Assembly: GCA_947384645.1 (NCBI GenBank)
Contig: CANDHX010000033.1
Coordinates: 1 to 10,600 of the forward strand
Direction: 5' to 3'
Source of the DNA: an uncultured Mycoplasmatota bacterium
GTDB lineage: Bacteria; Bacillota_I; Bacilli_A; RF39; UBA660
Length of the DNA stretch: 10,600 bases
How positions within the stretch are numbered: the stretch's first letter is position 1; every line of letters begins with the position of its first letter. The notes under the pieces were generated by a model. That model had not been told where the DNA came from and did not search any database. It was given only the letters and a program-made list of their open reading frames with translations. Positions 6,664-10,600 of this stretch are shown piece after piece. The position numbers and the translations under genes were made by a program.

Positions 6664-7661
6664 CTCTTTTCCTCCTCAATAGCTTTTAAAAACGTCGGTA
6701 ATAAGCCTATATTGCCATTTCTGTGTGGTGGCAATTGATATAAGTCGTGTCCTGGAAATTCATTGCCTTCGATTAAAAATGGCTCTTGAAATCCGACACA
6801 TACGTCCCAACCGATATACCCGATTTCTGGTATTTCTAAAGCAGCTTCTTCACAAAGCTTTATAATTTTATCCCACATGGGAATTTTTAATCCGACGATT
6901 CTCTCCTTAGTAAATGGGTGTATTTCGTATTCGTTGTGGGCTTTATCGATAGCTATATATTTTATAATGCCGTCTTCGATATCTATAGGGGCAACTAATC
7001 CTTCGTGATTGAAGTTGTCTACTACGTACCCTTTATTGCCCATCCGCAAGAAAGCTACCACCACTTTCCCTTTAAGAGTCACGACCCTTACTGTATTGAT
7101 ACTATTGGGATGGACCTTACCGATTTCATCGCATTGCAAAGCGACTTCTTCCACTAATCGCTGGTTGTCTTTACATAAATCTTCATATAAGGCTTTCACA
7201 TCACGTCCCTTTAGTTCGATTTTATCTACGCCCTTACCACAAGAACCGACGGTCGGTTTAACCATTATAAATTCTTTGTTTTTTACGAACCTTTTGAACT
7301 CGTCTAAATTATGGCCATCTAAATACAGCCAATCTCGATTTAAATATTTCGAAAATTTTTCGTTAAATAAAGCCTTGTCGTTAAAGTATTTGAAATATTC
7401 TTTATTGTTGGACCTCTTCATCAAGTCGTTATTGATGCCTCTTGTGATAATCGTCTTTCGCTCTTGCCTGTTCATTTTGTACATCTCAAATAGTTGATAA
7501 TCTACATACCCCGCTTGATACTTAAACCCGCATATAATGGTATCAAAAAAGATAAATACTTTCGATTTTCCACTTTTTTTATGCACGTCGTCTATCGTCT
7601 TAAAAAAATTTTTATAATCCATTTTTCTTATTCTATTTACAACATATCCTAGTTTTCCCAT
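6660..7661 (-). CDS. ATP-grasp enzyme, sugar-transfer-associated type
   Basis: 333 residues resembling the ATP-grasp proteins found with sugar-transfer and hexapeptide-transferase genes. Such enzymes join a carboxylate to an amine or other nucleophile through an acyl-phosphate, usually in cell-surface or modified-peptide synthesis; the substrate here cannot be read. Visible features are FIMVKPTVGSCGKGV (131-145) with ATP-binding Lys135 and the glycine loop, the hinge region LVEEV (169-173), RMGNKGYVVDNFNHEGLVAP (206-225), and the metal-binding block GYIGWDVCVG...FLIEGNEFPGHD (281-306), with Asp286, Glu298 and Asn300 as likely ligands. There is no signal peptide, so it is cytoplasmic. The ATG at 7661 has AGGTGA 9 nt upstream. 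It is the first gene of the minus-strand cluster and overlaps the isomerase gene by 4 nt (ATGA). Confidence 0.85.
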   Translation of the reverse strand: MGKLGYVVNRIRKMDYKNFFKTIDDVHKKSGKSKVFIFFDTIICGFKYQAGYVDYQLFEMYKMNRQERKTIITRGINNDLMKRSNNKEYFKYFNDKALFNEKFSKYLNRDWLYLDGHNLDEFKRFVKNKEFIMVKPTVGSCGKGVDKIELKGRDVKALYEDLCKDNQRLVEEVALQCDEIGKVHPNSINTVRVVTLKGKVVVAFLRMGNKGYVVDNFNHEGLVAPIDIEDGIIKYIAIDKAHNEYEIHPFTKERIVGLKIPMWDKIIKLCEEAALEIPEIGYIGWDVCVGFQEPFLIEGNEFPGHDLYQLPPHRNGNIGLLPTFLKAIEEEKR

Positions 7662-7682
7662 TTGACAAAGTCACCTAATTGT

Positions 7683-7691
7683 ATTATATCA
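7683..7691 (-). promoter_or_regulatory. Promoter of the minus-strand cluster (extended -10)
   Basis: On the minus strand, TGA plus TATAAT (7691-7683) is a perfect extended -10 element. The T-rich sequence upstream has no good -35, as is common with extended -10 promoters. The -10 ends 21 nt before the ATP-grasp ATG, so transcription should start near 7676, almost on the ribosome site. Confidence 0.65.
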
Positions 7692-7732
7692 CAATTTTTA
7701 TTTAATAAAAAATATATATTTGTATAAAAATT

Positions 7733-7741
7733 TGTTATAAT
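7733..7741 (+). promoter_or_regulatory. Promoter of the giant sigma-like gene (extended -10)
   Basis: TGT plus TATAAT (7733-7741) is a perfect extended -10 with no clear -35, only AT-rich sequence. The -10 ends 21 nt before the chosen ATG at 7763, which predicts a leader of about 15 nt starting around the AAAAGGA ribosome site (7747-7753). It mirrors the divergent promoter at 7683-7691. Confidence 0.65.
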
Positions 7742-7762
7742 ACGGCAAAAGGAATGGCGTGC

Positions 7763-10600
7763 ATGGCTTTAGATAAAGAAATAGAAAGCTTTTTATCAGA
7801 TGACAATCTCAGAGATTTTATGCAAATAATTAAAACCTTCCCAGCTGCAACAGCTGAAGATAACGTAGTTCTTTTTACACGCTACAAAAGTGGAGATTTA
7901 AAGGCTAGGGAAGAAATGATAAATAGAAACATGAGATTAGTCGTTTCGGTTGCCTATAGACACAGCTACTTTTTTTCTAAAATAGATAAATTGGAACTAA
8001 TTCAAGAGGGTTCCTTGGGACTTATGAGAGCAATCGAGACTTTTGAACCTGAATTGGGTAGTTTCTCTAATTATGCTACCTGGTGGATACGCCAAGTAAT
8101 CACTAGATATTTCAAAAACAATAGTGAAAACATAAGAATTCCTCTTAATCTTCAAGAAAAATATAATAAATATAAACGTCTTATTGATAACTATAAAAAA
8201 GAAGGAAAAGAAGTTCCCGATGAAGCCGAGTTAATGAGCATTTTAAACCTCTCTAAAAATGTGTTTGAAATATTTCAAACTCTAGACCTTTTAAAAACCT
8301 CTAGTACGGATGCTCCCATAAAAAAGGGCGAAGAAGACGCAGACTCCCTATTGGAATTTATCCCCCAGGAAGAATACGGTTATAAAGATTTAGTCAACTC
8401 GATGCAAGACGAACAACTATTGGGTTGCTTAAAGATTTTTTTAAGACCTTTAGAATACTATGTGCTTTACGAAAGAATATTGTCACCTATTCCTAAAACG
8501 CTCGAAGAAGTGAGCCAAACCCTTGCATCATCTAGAGAAAGAATAAGACAAGTCGAAGCTTCGACTCTTCTAAGAGTTAAGCCGCTTTTTGATAAAAATA
8601 AAAATATGAAGGTTTCATTTTCTCGCATCTCCGGGGGAGAGAAAATCGATAATTTTAGGTTGACACCTTTATACCCAGAGGAAATGCTCGAGTATCTATA
8701 CTTAAAATCGATTTTAACCGAAGAAGAAAAGCAGTTATTTAAAAGGAAATATTTTAGTAACAACAGAAGTGACCAAGATATCGAATTTCCCGATGCTTTA
8801 AAGTCCAAAATAAGTTTTTATTTGCACTCCAATCGAGCTCTTTTTGAAGAGTTTAAAACCGAAACGATTGCAAACCTAAAAAGTAGAATATTTAAAATCG
8901 ATTTAGACGATCCAGGCTTAGGATATCCAAAAGAAAAATTCAATTACCTTTTGTGGCAAACTAGGAGCTATGAAGACGTTTTAAATGCATTAGAAAATAG
9001 AACAATTCCAGATAATTTAGCTCTTAAAGTCAAGATGTTTTTTAATCATTTAGAACAAACAGAAAACATCCACCCTTCCAATTTAGAAACAAAAATTAAT
9101 GCTTTCCTTTTTGTAAAATCTCCTAGCGAACACTTATCTCATGCTACTTTACAAAGAACTTATAGTAAATATGAAAACACTTTTAGCGACTCTCAAAAAA
9201 TTCACTTTTCTTATCTATTAGGTAAAATTACTTATAAAGATATGATTACTAGTGGCATTCGAATAGATAAAAATAGTATCAACAATGGACTAACTACTTT
9301 GGAACTGCTCTACTTTGGAATTAGAAGTTATAGACATTACAATTTTACTAAAGATAAATACATGAGCATAAGAGATGTGTGTATAGAAAAATTGGACTCC
9401 AAAACGATAGAACTATTGGATTACTTTTATGGAATAGAAGACGGCGTAGAAAAAAATTGGCAGGATATATCGGATTATTTCGACATCCCTTATGCAAAAG
9501 TAAGAGATACTTTGAGGTATGCTAAAAGAAGAGCACTAAGCCTTTATATGGAAATTAAATACACGATGAATAATACACTCGATTTATCTATTTATAAAGA
9601 ATTCCTTAGAACTGCAAATATAAAATTCTCTGAGCCCCTTAAAACGATTTTATATCTCTATTTCGAAAAAAATCTTCCCTATGAAGAGATTGCAAAAAAA
9701 ACAAATAAAACCAGCTACCAGATTTCCAACTACTTAACAGATGCCATATGGAGAATAGACTACTATAGATTTGAAATTCCAAAAGAATATATAGATATTT
9801 GTCCTATAAGCGACATAGCTTCCCACCTAAGAAATCCGAATATACCGCTAGAGGATGATGAAAAAGATATTTTAAAAATGATTTATGGAGTAGACAGAGA
9901 CAAAAAATCATTTGATGAAGTAATAGAGTACTTTGGAATAAAAAGGAGAAGTACGTATAGAAAAATCAAACGAGCCCTCATAAAAATATATCGATATGAA
10001 CAAGGGGAAATAGGAGATACTCTAGATTTTGAAAAGGATATCCTTCCTAACTTAAAATATTTATCTAAAAATGATCAGAAATTTATGCTTTTGATTTTAA
10101 AAGAAAAATTGACTATGGAAGAAGTAGCTCGTCAAAGTGGCATGACGCTTCAGGAAGCACATGACCTCCACTTTAAACTTCGAGCATACTTAAAAGATAT
10201 TTTGACCGAAAAAAATAAAGGTATCGACTTCGATTACTTCTGGGCCCATGTTGACGACGAAGACATACCTTTCTACGGTAATAGAATACTAGCTAAAAAA
10301 GCCTTTTATCTGTTCTATGAAGAAAGAGTAGATATTAAAAATATTGTAAAAAGGTATCCCGAATTGAGAAATGTGAGCAATGCAAAAAGACATATAATCT
10401 TTTTAGCTATTGCCGTAATGAAGAAAAAAAGTGGTATTAAAAGGGCAAATAATATAACGGATGACGAAATATTAAAATATTATAATGTTGCCGAAAAAGA
10501 TATGAGTTCTTCTCATAAAAAACGATATTCTCAATTCTTACAATCCTTAGAAACACCCGGAATTAGCACGACTTGCCCATATAATAGTACGATTGTTTTT
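7763..10600 (+). CDS. Giant sigma-70-like factor with a long C-terminal HTH-like array (partial at right edge)
   Basis: An open frame of 946 codons with no stop before the right edge. Residues 1-275 are a sigma-70 factor that should direct RNA polymerase to promoters. They show region 1.2 (about 33-55); region 2 with LVVSVAYRH, LIQEGSLGLMRAIETFEPELG (80-99) and the -10-recognition helix NYATWWIRQVITR (103-115); IRIPL (124-128); a region 3-like segment (about 150-210, with DAPIKKGEEDADSLLEFIP); and region 4 with the helix-turn-helix TLEEVSQTLASSRERIRQVE (246-265). Region 1.1 is absent. A normal factor would end near residue 275-280. Here at least 670 residues follow, mostly short helical blocks resembling diverged region 4 domains, in the same frame and with similar base composition. 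The start at 7763 is chosen because AAAAGGA ends 9 nt upstream; an in-frame ATG at 7754 directly abuts that site. The sigma core is secure; the role of the extension is unknown. Confidence 0.92.
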   Translation, partial: MALDKEIESFLSDDNLRDFMQIIKTFPAATAEDNVVLFTRYKSGDLKAREEMINRNMRLVVSVAYRHSYFFSKIDKLELIQEGSLGLMRAIETFEPELGSFSNYATWWIRQVITRYFKNNSENIRIPLNLQEKYNKYKRLIDNYKKEGKEVPDEAELMSILNLSKNVFEIFQTLDLLKTSSTDAPIKKGEEDADSLLEFIPQEEYGYKDLVNSMQDEQLLGCLKIFLRPLEYYVLYERILSPIPKTLEEVSQTLASSRERIRQVEASTLLRVKPLFDKNKNMKVSFSRISGGEKIDNFRLTPLYPEEMLEYLYLKSILTEEEKQLFKRKYFSNNRSDQDIEFPDALKSKISFYLHSNRALFEEFKTETIANLKSRIFKIDLDDPGLGYPKEKFNYLLWQTRSYEDVLNALENRTIPDNLALKVKMFFNHLEQTENIHPSNLETKINAFLFVKSPSEHLSHATLQRTYSKYENTFSDSQKIHFSYLLGKITYKDMITSGIRIDKNSINNGLTTLELLYFGIRSYRHYNFTKDKYMSIRDVCIEKLDSKTIELLDYFYGIEDGVEKNWQDISDYFDIPYAKVRDTLRYAKRRALSLYMEIKYTMNNTLDLSIYKEFLRTANIKFSEPLKTILYLYFEKNLPYEEIAKKTNKTSYQISNYLTDAIWRIDYYRFEIPKEYIDICPISDIASHLRNPNIPLEDDEKDILKMIYGVDRDKKSFDEVIEYFGIKRRSTYRKIKRALIKIYRYEQGEIGDTLDFEKDILPNLKYLSKNDQKFMLLILKEKLTMEEVARQSGMTLQEAHDLHFKLRAYLKDILTEKNKGIDFDYFWAHVDDEDIPFYGNRILAKKAFYLFYEERVDIKNIVKRYPELRNVSNAKRHIIFLAIAVMKKKSGIKRANNITDDEILKYYNVAEKDMSSSHKKRYSQFLQSLETPGISTTCPYNSTIVF
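8687..10432 (+). other. Tandem array of diverged region-4-like modules in the giant sigma protein
   Basis: Within residues 309-890, blocks of about 50-60 residues recur with one pattern: a helix with acidic residues and leucines ending in an aromatic pair, a short turn, a segment like YEEIAKKTNKT, and a basic third helix. The clearest are residues 541-597 (WQDISDYFDIPYAKVRDTL at 566-584), 620-668 (YEEIAKKTNKTSYQISNYL at 640-658), 693-748 (FDEVIEYFGIKRRSTYRKI at 717-735) and 760-815 (MEEVARQSGMTLQEA at 785-799). Weaker ones are at 309-364, 393-432, 473-520 and 841-890. DNA identity between modules is low, so these are old duplications or convergent helical units. Boundaries are approximate. 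Confidence 0.55.

Noticed and set aside
7009..7497. Plus-strand open frame of 162 codons
   Set aside because: It lies wholly opposite the ATP-grasp gene, whose protein has clear family motifs. The plus-frame translation resembles nothing.
7754..7762. Upstream in-frame ATG (7754) as the start of the giant sigma gene
   Set aside because: The AAAAGGA ribosome site directly abuts it, leaving no spacing. The ATG at 7763 has 9-nt spacing.
8467..8808. Minus-strand open frame of 113 codons
   Set aside because: It is antisense to the sigma region 4 coding sequence, lacks a ribosome site and a recognisable product, and the plus frame clearly encodes a sigma domain here.

Overview
The window is AT-rich DNA of a low-GC Gram-positive bacterium (Firmicutes). 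SpoIID and a SpoIIQ-type protein point to an endospore-forming lineage or one derived from it. Long-form HPF next to secA and strong Shine-Dalgarno sequences also fit a Clostridia/Tissierellia-like member. The genus cannot be read from the sequence.

Layout, left to right. (1) 1-350, minus strand: N-terminal part of a tyrosine integrase that runs off the left edge, so a mobile element probably lies to the left. (2) 351-607: non-coding, with a rho-independent terminator and a cluster of direct and inverted ATGAGG repeats that could be integrase or attachment sites. (3) 608-3106: secA with its own promoter. (4) 3248-7661, minus strand: a tightly packed gene run. In transcription order it holds a sugar-transfer-type ATP-grasp enzyme, an rpiB-like isomerase, a two-helix DUF1146-like membrane protein, spoIID, a spoIIQ-like gene with a degenerate LytM domain, a short protein that may be an MreB/Mbl remnant, and hpf. 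The run ends in a strong terminator before secA. hpf also has a good promoter inside the preceding gene. (5) 7662-7762: a short divergent promoter region. (6) 7763-10600, plus strand: an open reading frame of at least 946 codons with no stop before the right edge.

The most unusual item is this last frame. Its first ~275 residues form a recognisable sigma-70 factor of the RpoD/RpoS-like type (regions 1.2, 2, 3 and 4). They are followed by at least 670 further residues built from successive short helical blocks, several of which look like diverged copies of the region 4 helix-turn-helix. A sigma factor followed by such an array is not an architecture I recognise.

Four promoters in the window (upstream of secA, hpf, the ATP-grasp gene and the giant sigma gene) share a TGN-extended -10 element placed 21 or 22 nt before the start codon. 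This predicts mRNA leaders of only about 15 nt. The minus-strand cluster joins envelope and sporulation engulfment functions (SpoIID, SpoIIQ-like) to ribosome hibernation (HPF) and protein export (SecA), and its first gene is divergent from the sigma-like gene.
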